A DNA stretch of 49,950 nt from Bacteroidota bacterium. GTDB lineage: Bacteria; Bacteroidota; Bacteroidia; J057; JAJTIE01. Below, piece by piece: positions 7,391-16,286 of the stretch. How positions within the stretch are numbered: the stretch's first letter is position 1; every line of letters starts with the position of its first letter. The notes below the pieces were generated by a model. The model saw nothing but the letters and a program-made list of their open reading frames with translations, searched no databases and had not been told where the DNA came from. The translations under genes and the position numbers were made by a program. The stretch is from positions 1-49,950 of the forward strand of contig JAHBTG010000014.1 in NCBI GenBank assembly GCA_019638695.1. The letters are read 5' to 3'.

Positions 7391-8548
7391 TCAATACCCG
7401 CTTTCCAGTCCGCTGGCGCGTTTGAGGCTTTTTTCCCCATACTTCAGTTTAATGGCGTCCATTGCCCGGTGCAGTTGTTCCTGGTGCATAGCGTCTTCAA
7501 AGAGCGACTGCTGCCCCGGGGTATCCTGTAGGTCGCTCAGGCGCACGCCCAGCAGGCGCAACGGCTTGCGTCCGCTGAAGCGATGGGCGAGCAGGGATTT
7601 GGCAGTTTGCAGAATAACCTCGTCCGACCGGGTGAGGGCTATATGCTGCTGGTGGGTCTGGTACGTGAAGTCCGCATACCTGAACTTGAGGGTCACGCAG
7701 CTGCACCAGAGCCCTTGGGTGCGCAGCTCGTGCCCGCATTTTTCCACCAGGCGGGTAAGCACGGCGGTTAGCCGTTTTTTGTCGGCAATATCTTCCATAA
7801 ACGTCCGCTCATGCCCCAGGCTTTTGCGTACCCGTTCGGTCGTCACCAGGCTGCCGGGATAACCCTGTGCTTTGTGCCAGAGCACGTATCCCATCTTGCC
7901 CAGCCGTTTTTCCAGCACCGGCAAGGGGTGCTGTTGCAGGTCGCCTATGGTATGGATGCCCATGTGGACCAGGGCGGCTATCGTGCGTTTGCCTGCACCG
8001 GGAATTTCCCCTACCGGCAGCGGAGCCAGCCACCGGGCTTCTGTGCCGGGCGGCACCCATAATTCCCCGTTGGGTTTGGCCATACCGGTGGCGATCTTGG
8101 CCACTGTTTTGCTGCTGGCCAATCCCATGGAAATAGGCAGGCCCGTTTCGGCAATAATTTCCCTGCGGAGCTTCTGGGCAAAAGGCCAGGGGTCATGAAA
8201 GCGCTCCATTCCCGTGAGGTCGCAATAGAACTCGTCTATGGAGGCTGCCCGGAAGAAAGGCACGGCGGCGCGCACCTTGTGTTGGATCAGGCGGCTGAAA
8301 TGGCCGTAGGCGGCGCCGTCTCCTTTGAGGAAAATAGCCTGCGGACAAAGTTTGCGTGCCTGGTGCCCGGGCATGGCCGAGTGCACACCGTACACCCGTG
8401 CTTCGTAGGAGCAACTGGTAACCACGCCGCGCCTGCCCGTTCCGCCCACAATGACGGGTTTGCCCCGCAAGGCAGGGTTTTTCAGCACTTCCACAGATGC
8501 AAAGAATGCATCCAGGTCCATATGCAGGATATAAGGGGTATGTGTCAT
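7391..8548 (-). CDS. dinB: DNA polymerase IV (Y-family translesion polymerase)
   Basis: The protein has 385 residues starting MTHTPYILHMDLDAFFASVE. The catalytic acidic residues are visible: Asp11 in HMDLDAFF, and Asp105-Glu106 in AASIDEFYCDLTG. The helix-hairpin-helix thumb segment IPGAGKRTIAALVHMGI and the little-finger domain follow. The C terminus contains QQSLFE, a plausible beta-clamp-binding motif (QxxLF), at about 350. The longer in-frame start is rejected because this ATG directly precedes the conserved catalytic motif. The gene follows the DUF1761 gene on the same strand with a gap of about 67 bp. It carries out error-prone bypass of damaged template bases. Confidence 0.95.
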   Translation of the reverse strand: MTHTPYILHMDLDAFFASVEVLKNPALRGKPVIVGGTGRRGVVTSCSYEARVYGVHSAMPGHQARKLCPQAIFLKGDGAAYGHFSRLIQHKVRAAVPFFRAASIDEFYCDLTGMERFHDPWPFAQKLRREIIAETGLPISMGLASSKTVAKIATGMAKPNGELWVPPGTEARWLAPLPVGEIPGAGKRTIAALVHMGIHTIGDLQQHPLPVLEKRLGKMGYVLWHKAQGYPGSLVTTERVRKSLGHERTFMEDIADKKRLTAVLTRLVEKCGHELRTQGLWCSCVTLKFRYADFTYQTHQQHIALTRSDEVILQTAKSLLAHRFSGRKPLRLLGVRLSDLQDTPGQQSLFEDAMHQEQLHRAMDAIKLKYGEKSLKRASGLESGY

Positions 8549-8615
8549 GAGGCGTACGATCCGCCCCAAGCTACATGACGCTGCGCCCGCTGTCAAGCCA
8601 TGAGCGGTAGAGATA

Positions 8616-9482
8616 CTAGCGCATCAGGCCGAACAGGAGTGCAAAGGCTGCGATGCTGATACCCGGGTAGACAGCCTTGATAAACCATGCTTTGAGGCTA
8701 CGGCCCTCATAGACGCAGTGCATGCCCACCAGTGTGGCGTGCAGCATGGCGATGGGTGGCCCCACTAGCATGCCGCCTATCCAGCCGTGAACGGTGAAGG
8801 CAAAGAATACCGTGAGCAGCAGGAAAGCCAGTGCGGAGAACGTCATGCCCAGTGCCAGGGCCTTGCCAAAGCTTCGCTGCGTATGTTCCGGGGTGATGCC
8901 CATTTCCTGCATCCATATCTGGCCAAACATTCGTTTGCTGTACCACAGCGCGCCCAGCGCCTGGTGGAAGATAAAGGCAATGACCAGGGCCAGCCACGGA
9001 ACCTTGCCCAGCAGTTTTGCCAGCGGGAAGACAAATACCGTTTGCATACCGGGCTCCAGTGTAGCTATGTAACGCTGGGAGTGGATCACGGCATAGACGA
9101 CCAGCCCCATCAGGATGGGCAGTTCGTTGAGCAGCCACAGCCGCACTCCGTGCCCTTCGTAGGCATAGTTCATGGCCGAGAGCAGGCTGTGGGTGAGGCC
9201 CATGATCAGCACGAATATGCCGAGCTTGGCAATGGTCTGATCATAGCCCGTCATCTCGGGATTGATGAGCACGCCCACATGCAGCAGGCCCACGGCAGCC
9301 AATGCGCCCCCCAGCGCAAAAGCAGTAAGGGGAATGCGCCTGGAGGGTTGTCCCAGCGCCAGCGCCCAGTGTTTGCTCAGGGCTTTGTACCAGATCACCT
9401 GGATGCTTACGAATACCAGCACCGCCAGCGCCAGTGCTACAAAGTCAATGCTTTCCAGTCCTTGAAGAATAATCTCTACCAT
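8616..9482 (-). CDS. DUF1761-type integral membrane protein, apparently duplicated
   Basis: This hydrophobic protein of about 288 residues has roughly eight predicted membrane segments. The second half carries the DUF1761 signature ALGALWYSKRMFGQIW followed by M-x-E-M-G. The first half has a degenerate counterpart (IQVIWYKALSKHWALALG) at the same relative position, so the protein looks like two fused DUF1761 units where family members often have one. The start MVEIILQGLES was chosen because upstream codons lie in a likely promoter region. Its biochemical function is unknown. It is divergent from the ABC exporter gene and upstream of dinB. Confidence 0.75.
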   Translation of the reverse strand: MVEIILQGLESIDFVALALAVLVFVSIQVIWYKALSKHWALALGQPSRRIPLTAFALGGALAAVGLLHVGVLINPEMTGYDQTIAKLGIFVLIMGLTHSLLSAMNYAYEGHGVRLWLLNELPILMGLVVYAVIHSQRYIATLEPGMQTVFVFPLAKLLGKVPWLALVIAFIFHQALGALWYSKRMFGQIWMQEMGITPEHTQRSFGKALALGMTFSALAFLLLTVFFAFTVHGWIGGMLVGPPIAMLHATLVGMHCVYEGRSLKAWFIKAVYPGISIAAFALLFGLMR

Positions 9483-9515
9483 AGCAATTAATGTTTCTAC
9501 AATAATACTAAACTT

Positions 9516-9523
9516 TACCTTTG
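9516..9523 (+). promoter_or_regulatory. Bacteroidota -7 promoter box for the ABC exporter gene
   Basis: TACCTTTG is a perfect match to the Bacteroidota TAnnTTTG element. A T-rich -33-like stretch (GTTTCT) lies at about 9493-9498. The predicted start of transcription is near 9530, about 35 nt before the ATG at 9566. Confidence 0.55.
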
Positions 9524-9565
9524 TACAAACTGTTCCCAGCAAATAGAAACTCCCAATTTTGTAGC

Positions 9566-11366
9566 ATGTATTTATTCCGTCAGTTATGGCCTCACTTGCG
9601 CAAGTATCGCTGGATTTTGCTGCTGGGGGGCGCTGTTTATCATCATCTCCAATGTATTTGCCATTTACCCTGCCCAGGTGGTGCGCGAGAGTTTTGACCT
9701 GGTGGCAGACTACATCCGGCGGTACAATGCCACTGCAGACCCTGCCGAGCAGGCCGGTATTCGCACAGAAGGACTATGGCTGGCGCTCAAATATGGCGGA
9801 CTGGTGTTGCTGCTGGCCATCCTGCGGGGGCTCTTCCTGTTTTTCATGCGGCAAACGGTGATCGTGGTGTCCCGCAGGGTGGAGTATGACCAGAAGAAAG
9901 AGTTATTTGAGAAATACCAGAGCTACAGCCTGCGCCTGCTGCGCAGCCAGCGTACGGGAGACCTGATGGCGCGTATCAATGAGGACGTCAGCAATGTGCG
10001 CATGTTCACCGGTCCCGGCCTCATGTATACCTTCAATACCATCACCCTGTTTGTGATGATACTGGTCACCATGCTGGCCGTCAACCCCCTTCTTACGCTG
10101 TATGTCCTCCTGCCGCTGCCTTTGCTGGCCCTTACGATTTATATCGTACACAAGGTGATCATCCAGCGGACGAACGTGCAGCAGCAGCAGCTTTCGTTGC
10201 TCAGCAGCTATGCGCAGGAGGCATTTTCCGGCATCCGCGTGCTCAAGGCGTATGTGCGCGAGCAAAATGCGGCAGACCGGTTTGACAAAGAAAGCGGGGA
10301 ATACATGCGCCGGGCATTGCGGCTGGTGGCAGTGGATGCCCTGTTCTTTCCCATCATCATGCTGATGATAGGCGCCAGTATCGTGTTCACCATCTGGATA
10401 GGCGGGGAGCAGGTGATCGCCGGCAACCTTACGTATGGCAACATCGCCGAGTTCATTATCTATGTAAACCTGCTGATATGGCCCGTTACGGCACTGGGCT
10501 GGGTCACCAGCCTCAGCCAGCAGGCTGTGGCCAGCCAGCAGCGCATTGCGGAGATGCTGGCGCTGAAGAGCGAACTGCACTTCCCGGAAAAGGCGGATCC
10601 GCCTGCCCGTTATGACCTGGAGCTGGATAACCTGAGCCTGACCTTTGCCGATTCCGGGATACGGGCGCTGCAGGAGGTATCCGCCCGCCTGCCGGAGGGT
10701 AAAACCATCGGGATCGTGGGGGCTACCGGCAGTGGCAAGACCACGCTGGCCAACCTGATGGTGCGCTTTATGGACCCCGACAGCGGTACCGTGCGGCTGG
10801 GCGGCAGGGATATCCGCAGCTATACCGAAGCGCAGCTGCGCACCCTCTTCGGGTATGTGCAGCAGGATGTGCTCCTCTTTTCGGATACTGTGGCCAATAA
10901 CATTGCGTTTGCCCGTCCCGAAGCTACTGAAGAAGAGATTGCGGAGGCTGCCCGCTTTGCCGGCGTATACGAGGATATCATAGACTTTCCCCATGGGTTC
11001 CAGACGATGGTAGGGGAGCGGGGCGTTTCCCTCTCCGGCGGACAAAAACAGCGCATTAGTATTGCACGCGCCTGGCTGGCACGTCCTCGTATCTGTATCC
11101 TGGACGATGCTCTGTCTGCAGTAGATGCAGCCACAGAAGCCCATATTGTGGAACGGCTCAAAGACCCGTCTGCTTTTGGCGGCAGCATACCAACCCTGGT
11201 GCTGATCAGCCACCGTATCCGCACTGTGCAGCATGCCGATTTGATCCTGGTTATGGATGACGGGCAGATCACCCAGCAGGGTACGCATGAAGAGCTGATC
11301 GTCCAGGAAGACGGTTATTATGCCCGGCTTTATATGCGGCAGGAACTGGAAACCCAGGTGCTGTAG
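9566..11366 (+). CDS. ABC exporter half-transporter (fused permease and ATPase), frameshifted in the first membrane helix
   Basis: The reading frame from ATG 9566 gives MYLFRQLWPHLRKYRWILLL, the usual N terminus of this family. It then goes out of frame at a run of six G (9625-9630). The rest (ALFIIISNVFAIYPAQVV onward, intact from GTG 9678) lies in the frame that five or eight G would give. Downstream is a normal exporter: six-helix permease, Walker A GATGSGKTT, Q-loop YVQQDVLLFS, signature SLSGGQKQR, Walker B CILDDALS, and H-loop LISHRI. The length with correction would be about 600 residues. The substrate is unknown. Either the tract is a sequencing error, or the gene is slipped or phase-variable. 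The alternative start at GTG 9678 would lose the first helix. Confidence 0.8.
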
Positions 11367-11491
11367 GCGGCTTCTTCTACCGGTATCTTTTCCCATCTTG
11401 CAGATATACACCCCTCCAAAATCGGCCTAACAACAAAAGGGGACCTCTCCCCTTGAGGAGGAGGTGGAAGGGGGCAAACACCCCTGCCAAC

Positions 11492-11632
11492 CGGCCTAAG
11501 CGAAAAGGGCGAACCCGCGGGAGCGGCCGGCAGGCGAAATGCCCAAAACACTGTCTGAGCCCCTGCCAGGGGCGAGTTTGTTTTGGGCCGCCGAAAGGCC
11601 GCACACACCGCCCTTTTCAGTTCAGCCTTGAT
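11492..11632 (+). repeat. Dispersed structured hairpin repeat, core copy 1
   Basis: The core runs from CGGCCTAAGCGAAAAGGGC to CAGCCTTGAT. It folds on itself: 11523-11528 pairs with 11597-11602, 11533-11536 with 11589-11592, and 11541-11550 with 11579-11588. The conserved apical part contains CACTGTCTGAGCCCC and GGGGCGAGTTTG. The arms resemble copy 2 (21234-21375) and differ from copy 3 (36760-36900). This copy lacks the GTAC hairpin and the flanking inverted termini seen in the others. The rest of the gap 11367-11776 holds GC-rich low-complexity sequence and a terminator; I see no gene in it. Confidence 0.75.
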
Positions 11633-11711
11633 CTTTGACTTACTAAGAACAAGGTTCTTCATATGGAACACCCTGACCGGCTCATGCTGCTATGGGTGTA
11701 TCGTTACCAAA

Positions 11712-11750
11712 CGGGTTGAGCGCAATGTTGAAGAATGTGCGCTCAACCCG
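11712..11750 (-). terminator. Terminator of the 643-residue T9SS gene
   Basis: A 13-bp perfect inverted repeat, CGGGTTGAGCGCA (11712-11724) and TGCGCTCAACCCG (11738-11750), lies 26 bp downstream of the stop codon of the minus-strand gene. There is no strong U tract. Confidence 0.6.
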
Positions 11751-11776
11751 CCAGTAGTATTTCTTGTTAAGGAAGC

Positions 11777-13708
11777 TTATCTCAGCAAGGTAATGGTCCC
11801 TGCACGCTCCTGTGCACCTCCCTGGGGCATGGTATACCAGGCACGGTAGACATACACACCTTCCGGTGCGGGTTTGCCGTTGGGAGCATTGCCGTCCCAG
11901 CCGGGCAATACCTGGCGGCCTTCGTACACGGGCACACCCCAGCGATTGAATATCTGGATAACATACTCTTGGGGAGGACCTCCCAGCGGGTGGAAGAAAT
12001 CGTTGATGCCGTCGTTGTTGGGTGAGAAGGCGTTGGGGAAGCGCAATGGATCCTGGGGCCCGGGCACCGGCGGGTGCACACTGATCAGGGAGGTATGCGC
12101 AATGACACAGGCATGCGGCGGCGGGTTGATGGTGACTACTACACCCACCTCATAATCGCCATAGGCATCGTACTGGACAGGCGGCGGGACGAGTCCCGTA
12201 TAAGTTGCCGGGGTTCCGTTGCGAAACTCCCAGGTAATGTTACTGCCTTGTGCCACCGGGGCATTGAGGCTGTATTGCCGGGCTGCCGTAAAGCCGGGAA
12301 GCGGATCCAGCTCTGTTACGGTGAAGGTCAGCGCGCTGGGCTGGCGGAAGACGGTAACCTCATCCGAGGCGTCTCCACAGGCCGCGGATCCTGCTACCGT
12401 GTAGCGGAACGTATACGCCCCGGCCGCCGTCATGCCATCCGCATAGTTAGGGGTTGATCCGGGGAAGGTCACTTGTGCGCCTTCCGGTGCGGAGACTACC
12501 GTCCAGGCGCCGCCGCCGCCGGTGGCCAGCGGAGACAGGGAATGCCCGTCCTGGCAAATAACTTCATCCGGACCGGCATCTGCTACGGGCGGCAGGTCCC
12601 GGGTAACGGTGACCTCTGCCCAGGTAGGCGGGCAATAGGAATTACTCACGGTGTACCGGAGGGTATAGCTTCCGGCTGCGTTTAACCCCTGTACCGTATT
12701 GCCGCTGAAGCTTGCCGTGGAACCCGGGGGAGCGCTTTCTATGCTCCAGGAGCCGGTGCCGTTTGTGGCGCTGGGGGTAAGGTCGATACTGCTGTTACAG
12801 GTAACGGGGGGTACCGGGTCTATAGCCGCTGCCGGTAGCGCATGCGTGGTAACACTCACCACATTGGAGTAGGCGATGTTGGTTGGCAGGGCGGCATCCA
12901 GCACACGACGGCGGTAATACACGGCCCCCTGAATAGCACTGGCTGCTGGACTGTACGTATCGCTGTTTCCACTGGGGCTGATGTCTGTCCAGGGGCCGAG
13001 CGGATCGTTCGCTTGCTGCCACTGGTAGCTGTAGGGAGGAGTACCGCTGGAGGGGGCAAGCAGGTTGGTCAGGGTATTGGGTGCAACGTTGGTGCATACC
13101 GCCTGGTCTGTCCCTATAAAACCGGGTGACAGTATGGTTGTGGATGGGCGTATGGCTACATAAGAAGCGCTGTGCCTGAGCATGTTGCAAGTGGTACTTT
13201 CCAGTTGGGCGGGACAGTCGCAAAATACAGCTGTGTAGATACCCAGGCTAAAGCTGGCGCCGGATGAAGCAGGTGTAATGGTAATGGTCACGTAGGACGT
13301 TACTTGCGGAGCGCCGCCTGGTATGCACGTGGTGCCCGGGCTGATATAATGCGGAGTGAGTTCGGGAGCGGAGGATGAAGGATAATCGCAGTTTTGTTCT
13401 ACGATGGCATCAAAGCGTTCGCTGGCCTCATTCTGGACGAATGGTCCGGTGCCGTGGACCGGGTTATCCGAAACGATGCTGTTGATGACCCAACCCGGCG
13501 GCAGGTTGGAGAAGGCAAAGGCCAGGTGCCAGTTTTCACCACAAAAACCGGAGTGAGCTCCGCCTATCTGTATCTGGAAAGGAACCCCCTCTGTATAAAC
13601 TATAGGCGTCCCGGAGGAGTAATGGTAATTGGCAATTTGCGCCCATCCGGAAGATACCAGTAGCAGGTATAACGGCAGTACCAGGAAAAGTGAGAGTGAT
13701 CGTTTCAT
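11777..13708 (-). CDS. Large secreted adhesin-like protein with gliding-motility-associated (T9SS type B) C-terminal domain
   Basis: This 643-residue protein has a clear signal peptide (MKRSLSLFLVLPLYLLLVSS, ending GWAQ). After a unique N-terminal region of about 185 residues rich in Cys and Ser come Ig-like or PKD-like modules. One contains PPYSYQWQ with GPWTDI and YYRRRV, and two are of the type ending AYTFRYTV...EVTV. The end is a CHU_C-type domain: FPNAFSPNNDGINDFF, IQIFNRWGVPVYEG, GWDGNAPNGKPAPEGVYVY. That domain directs T9SS export and surface attachment or release. The ligand is unknown. It lies next to a paralogue at 13972-16110 and shares modules with it and with the giant protein at 41824. 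Confidence 0.88.
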   Translation of the reverse strand: MKRSLSLFLVLPLYLLLVSSGWAQIANYHYSSGTPIVYTEGVPFQIQIGGAHSGFCGENWHLAFAFSNLPPGWVINSIVSDNPVHGTGPFVQNEASERFDAIVEQNCDYPSSSAPELTPHYISPGTTCIPGGAPQVTSYVTITITPASSGASFSLGIYTAVFCDCPAQLESTTCNMLRHSASYVAIRPSTTILSPGFIGTDQAVCTNVAPNTLTNLLAPSSGTPPYSYQWQQANDPLGPWTDISPSGNSDTYSPAASAIQGAVYYRRRVLDAALPTNIAYSNVVSVTTHALPAAAIDPVPPVTCNSSIDLTPSATNGTGSWSIESAPPGSTASFSGNTVQGLNAAGSYTLRYTVSNSYCPPTWAEVTVTRDLPPVADAGPDEVICQDGHSLSPLATGGGGAWTVVSAPEGAQVTFPGSTPNYADGMTAAGAYTFRYTVAGSAACGDASDEVTVFRQPSALTFTVTELDPLPGFTAARQYSLNAPVAQGSNITWEFRNGTPATYTGLVPPPVQYDAYGDYEVGVVVTINPPPHACVIAHTSLISVHPPVPGPQDPLRFPNAFSPNNDGINDFFHPLGGPPQEYVIQIFNRWGVPVYEGRQVLPGWDGNAPNGKPAPEGVYVYRAWYTMPQGGAQERAGTITLLR

Positions 13709-13906
13709 AAACAGCAGGTTTCAGGATAAATCAATAGCTGAAATTACGCCTGGTTTCTGCGAGAGGTTGCTAACCCACGGCTAATCGCGTGTTTTTGACG
13801 TTGAATAGCATAATTAATATGTTCTGTGTTTCATTTTTTGATCGAATGGTGTGATTCCGGGTCTCAAATGACCGGAGAGATTGAGGGCAGTTACCTGAAA
13901 ACACAA

Positions 13907-13942
13907 GCCCGGGTCTCTGCATGTTACACAAGAGACCCGGGC
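13907..13942 (-). terminator. Terminator of the 712-residue T9SS gene
   Basis: Perfect 12-bp arms GCCCGGGTCTCT (13907-13918) and AGAGACCCGGGC (13931-13942) lie 30 bp beyond the stop codon of the minus-strand gene. The remaining gap 13709-13906 is AT-richer and shows no gene or clear site. Confidence 0.65.
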
Positions 13943-13971
13943 AGGCTGGGATGAAGCAGTATTCCTGGCTT

Positions 13972-16110
13972 TTAGCGGATCAGCGTGATGGAGCCATTCT
14001 TTTCCACGGTCTCTCCACGGGCATTCACTCCTTTGAGCACGTATACATAGCTGCCTTCGGCGGCATCGTTCCCGGTATTCTGGTATTTGCCGTTCCAGTA
14101 TTGAGCAGGGTCATTCGTCTGGAACACCTCTTTTCCCCAGCGGTCATATACCACAAAGGTAAAACTGGCGAGCGCCTGGGTCTGGAAGCTCAGGACGTCG
14201 TTCAGTCCGTCGTTATTGGGGGTGAAACCAGAGGGCATGATCAGCGGGTCGTCATTGGTTACTTCCAGGAGCATGTTCTCGGAGAAACGGCACCCTTGCG
14301 GGGTAGTTACCGTAAGCGTGGCTATGTACGTCCCGCGTTGGGTGTAAGTAACCGGCGGCGGTATCTCTCCGGAGGCGGTGGGAGGGACAGCCTGGCTGCC
14401 AAAGCTCCATTGGTAGGAGCTGCCGCCGGGCGCCGTGCCGGTGTAGAGGAAGTGTACGGTGGGATTGCCGGGCACAGTGGGGCGGGTATTGTCTGCTATG
14501 AACAGGGCGGTAGCTTCTTCATAGGTGACCGTCACGGTTGCTTCCTGGTTGCCGCAGGTGTTGGATAACGCATAGCCGAACGTATAGCTACCCGGTGTAT
14601 TGAGGCTTACGGTAGCTGTCTGACCCGAAGGTGTAAGCGTAGCGGCGGGGCCTGTGATCTGCCGCCAGGAAGGGGTGAAGCCGCCCGGGTTGCTGCCGTT
14701 CAGCGTCACATTACCTGCTGTGCAGCGTATGGGCACAGGGCTGATCGCAGGCATGCCGGGTGCACCCAGTACGGCCACATTCACGGTTGCGCTTGCTGCC
14801 GTACAAGTAGGCCTGCTCATTGTCCACTGGAACGTATAGGTTCCGGCAACGGTCAGTCCCGTCACCCCTGTCGCCGCCGCAGCGCTGGCAGAGAACCCTA
14901 TACTTCCCGGTGATACTCCGGAAGGGGTTGCGGTCACCGTCCATAGCCCTGTTTCCCCGGCTGCGGGTGTATTACCGGTGAGGCTTAGCGAAGCCATATC
15001 CGCCAGGCATATGGGTGACGTACTGGCGCTTGCCGTAGCCGTGGGGGGCAGTACCCTTGTGATGGTCACCTCACTTGTGCTAGGTGTGCAGGGTGCACTG
15101 GAGATGGTGTATCTGAAGACATAATCTCCGGCAAGCGTCATGCCGGAGACCGCCCCGGAGGAAGCATTGACCGAAGCGGTGGCCGGTCCGGAGACAAAGC
15201 TCCAGGCGGCTGTGCCCACCGCGGGGGTATTGCCTGATAGGGTAGTGGTGGGAGTGCACACGGTGGCCGGGCTGCCGGCATTGGCGGTGGTGGGGGCACC
15301 ATTAGTCGTGATGCTGATCACATTGGAGAAGGCTTCCTGCACGGGGCCGCTATTGTCCCGCACTCTCCGCTGATAATAAGTGGTGCCAGCCGTCAATATG
15401 GCGGGAGGATCATAAGTGAGGCTATTCCCGCCCACATCCGTCCAGGGTCCGGTACCGGATGGGCCGGTTTGCCATTGATAGGTATAAGGTGCTGTTCCTC
15501 CACTGGCCGGGGTTGTACTGGTAAAGGCTGCGGGATCGTCTCCTGCACAGATAGGGGAGGTGCCGGCCACAGCGCCGCCTGCGAGCGCCGGCGGGCCGGT
15601 AGGTATGATGTTCTGGTCCGGGCAGTCTCCCGGTGTAGTGGGCATTCCGCCACCGTTTTCTCCATAGATCACGGCAAAGAGGTCAAAGGCCGGTGCCGGC
15701 GGAGAAGAATTGGGAGTAATATTCAGTGTAATGGTGGCAGATCCTGCCCCGCAAAAAACACTTGCCGCGTTCAGTGGATCGCCATGTATGATCCATCCCG
15801 TGGTATTGCAGCCCAGTAAGCCCAGCAAGCCCAGCCCGTCCAAAGGGATTGTTGTATTGCCTGGCAGTGTGGAAGTCACGGAGTTGACCGTCCAGCCGGC
15901 CGGTACGCGTGCGCCCACAAAAACCCTGGCGCCATAGATGAAACAATTCGCATCATAGGTGCCACTCAGCACTACGTTAAACGGTGTCCCCGGCGTATAG
16001 CTGCCCGGTGCGCTGGCTACACTCATATTGATAACCTGTGCCTGCATGGCCGGTAGGGCTAGCAGAATGGATAAGAGGCTTAGTAAAGCAATATGAGTAG
16101 TTCTGTACAT
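13972..16110 (-). CDS. Large secreted adhesin-like protein with T9SS type B C-terminal domain
   Basis: The protein has 712 residues and a signal peptide (MYRTTHIALLSLLSILLALP, ending MQAQ). An N-terminal region of about 170 residues is followed by a PYTYQWQ module with GPWTDVGG and YYQRRV. Several modules of the form SPATVCTPTTTLSG...YVFRYTISSAPC then repeat, followed by a PKD-like domain (YQWSFGSQAV...YTQRGTYIATLTV). The terminal CHU_C domain reads MPSGFTPNNDGLNDVLSF, FVVYDRWGKEVFQT, ...EGSYVYVLKG. It is probably exported by T9SS and held on the cell surface. It is a paralogue of the gene at 11777-13708, with which it shares orientation and a 263-bp gap. The spacer upstream is AT-rich and probably carries its promoter. 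Confidence 0.87.
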   Translation of the reverse strand: MYRTTHIALLSLLSILLALPAMQAQVINMSVASAPGSYTPGTPFNVVLSGTYDANCFIYGARVFVGARVPAGWTVNSVTSTLPGNTTIPLDGLGLLGLLGCNTTGWIIHGDPLNAASVFCGAGSATITLNITPNSSPPAPAFDLFAVIYGENGGGMPTTPGDCPDQNIIPTGPPALAGGAVAGTSPICAGDDPAAFTSTTPASGGTAPYTYQWQTGPSGTGPWTDVGGNSLTYDPPAILTAGTTYYQRRVRDNSGPVQEAFSNVISITTNGAPTTANAGSPATVCTPTTTLSGNTPAVGTAAWSFVSGPATASVNASSGAVSGMTLAGDYVFRYTISSAPCTPSTSEVTITRVLPPTATASASTSPICLADMASLSLTGNTPAAGETGLWTVTATPSGVSPGSIGFSASAAAATGVTGLTVAGTYTFQWTMSRPTCTAASATVNVAVLGAPGMPAISPVPIRCTAGNVTLNGSNPGGFTPSWRQITGPAATLTPSGQTATVSLNTPGSYTFGYALSNTCGNQEATVTVTYEEATALFIADNTRPTVPGNPTVHFLYTGTAPGGSSYQWSFGSQAVPPTASGEIPPPVTYTQRGTYIATLTVTTPQGCRFSENMLLEVTNDDPLIMPSGFTPNNDGLNDVLSFQTQALASFTFVVYDRWGKEVFQTNDPAQYWNGKYQNTGNDAAEGSYVYVLKGVNARGETVEKNGSITLIR

Positions 16111-16240
16111 ACTTATAACACAGATCAGGTTAGGTAATATTTTGCTGCTGATACTTAAACAAAACTAATGGTTTATTGGTAGATATTGAATATTTTTGGC
16201 TAAATAGGGTTTTTACGGGGTTAAGTTGCCGGATATCGGA

Positions 16241-16258
16241 TAACGATCGTTAGTTTAG
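16241..16258 (+). promoter_or_regulatory. 12-bp palindrome overlapping a -7-like box upstream of the E1 gene
   Basis: TAACGATCGTTA (16241-16252) is a perfect palindrome. It overlaps TAGTTTAG (16251-16258), a one-mismatch TAnnTTTG promoter box, 28 bp before the ATG at 16287. A dimeric repressor site is a reasonable reading, but there is no second copy in the window. Confidence 0.4.
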
Positions 16259-16286
16259 CAGTTTACAGTCTCTCTTATCCGCAAAG

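Noticed and set aside
9678-11366. Taking GTG 9678 as the true start of the ABC exporter.
   Set aside because: It would remove the first membrane helix, although a good N terminus and a promoter box lie just upstream in another frame.
11377-11671. Short open frames within repeat copy 1 and its flanks.
   Set aside because: They lie on inverted-repeat DNA and have compositions typical of translated GC-rich repeats, on both strands.
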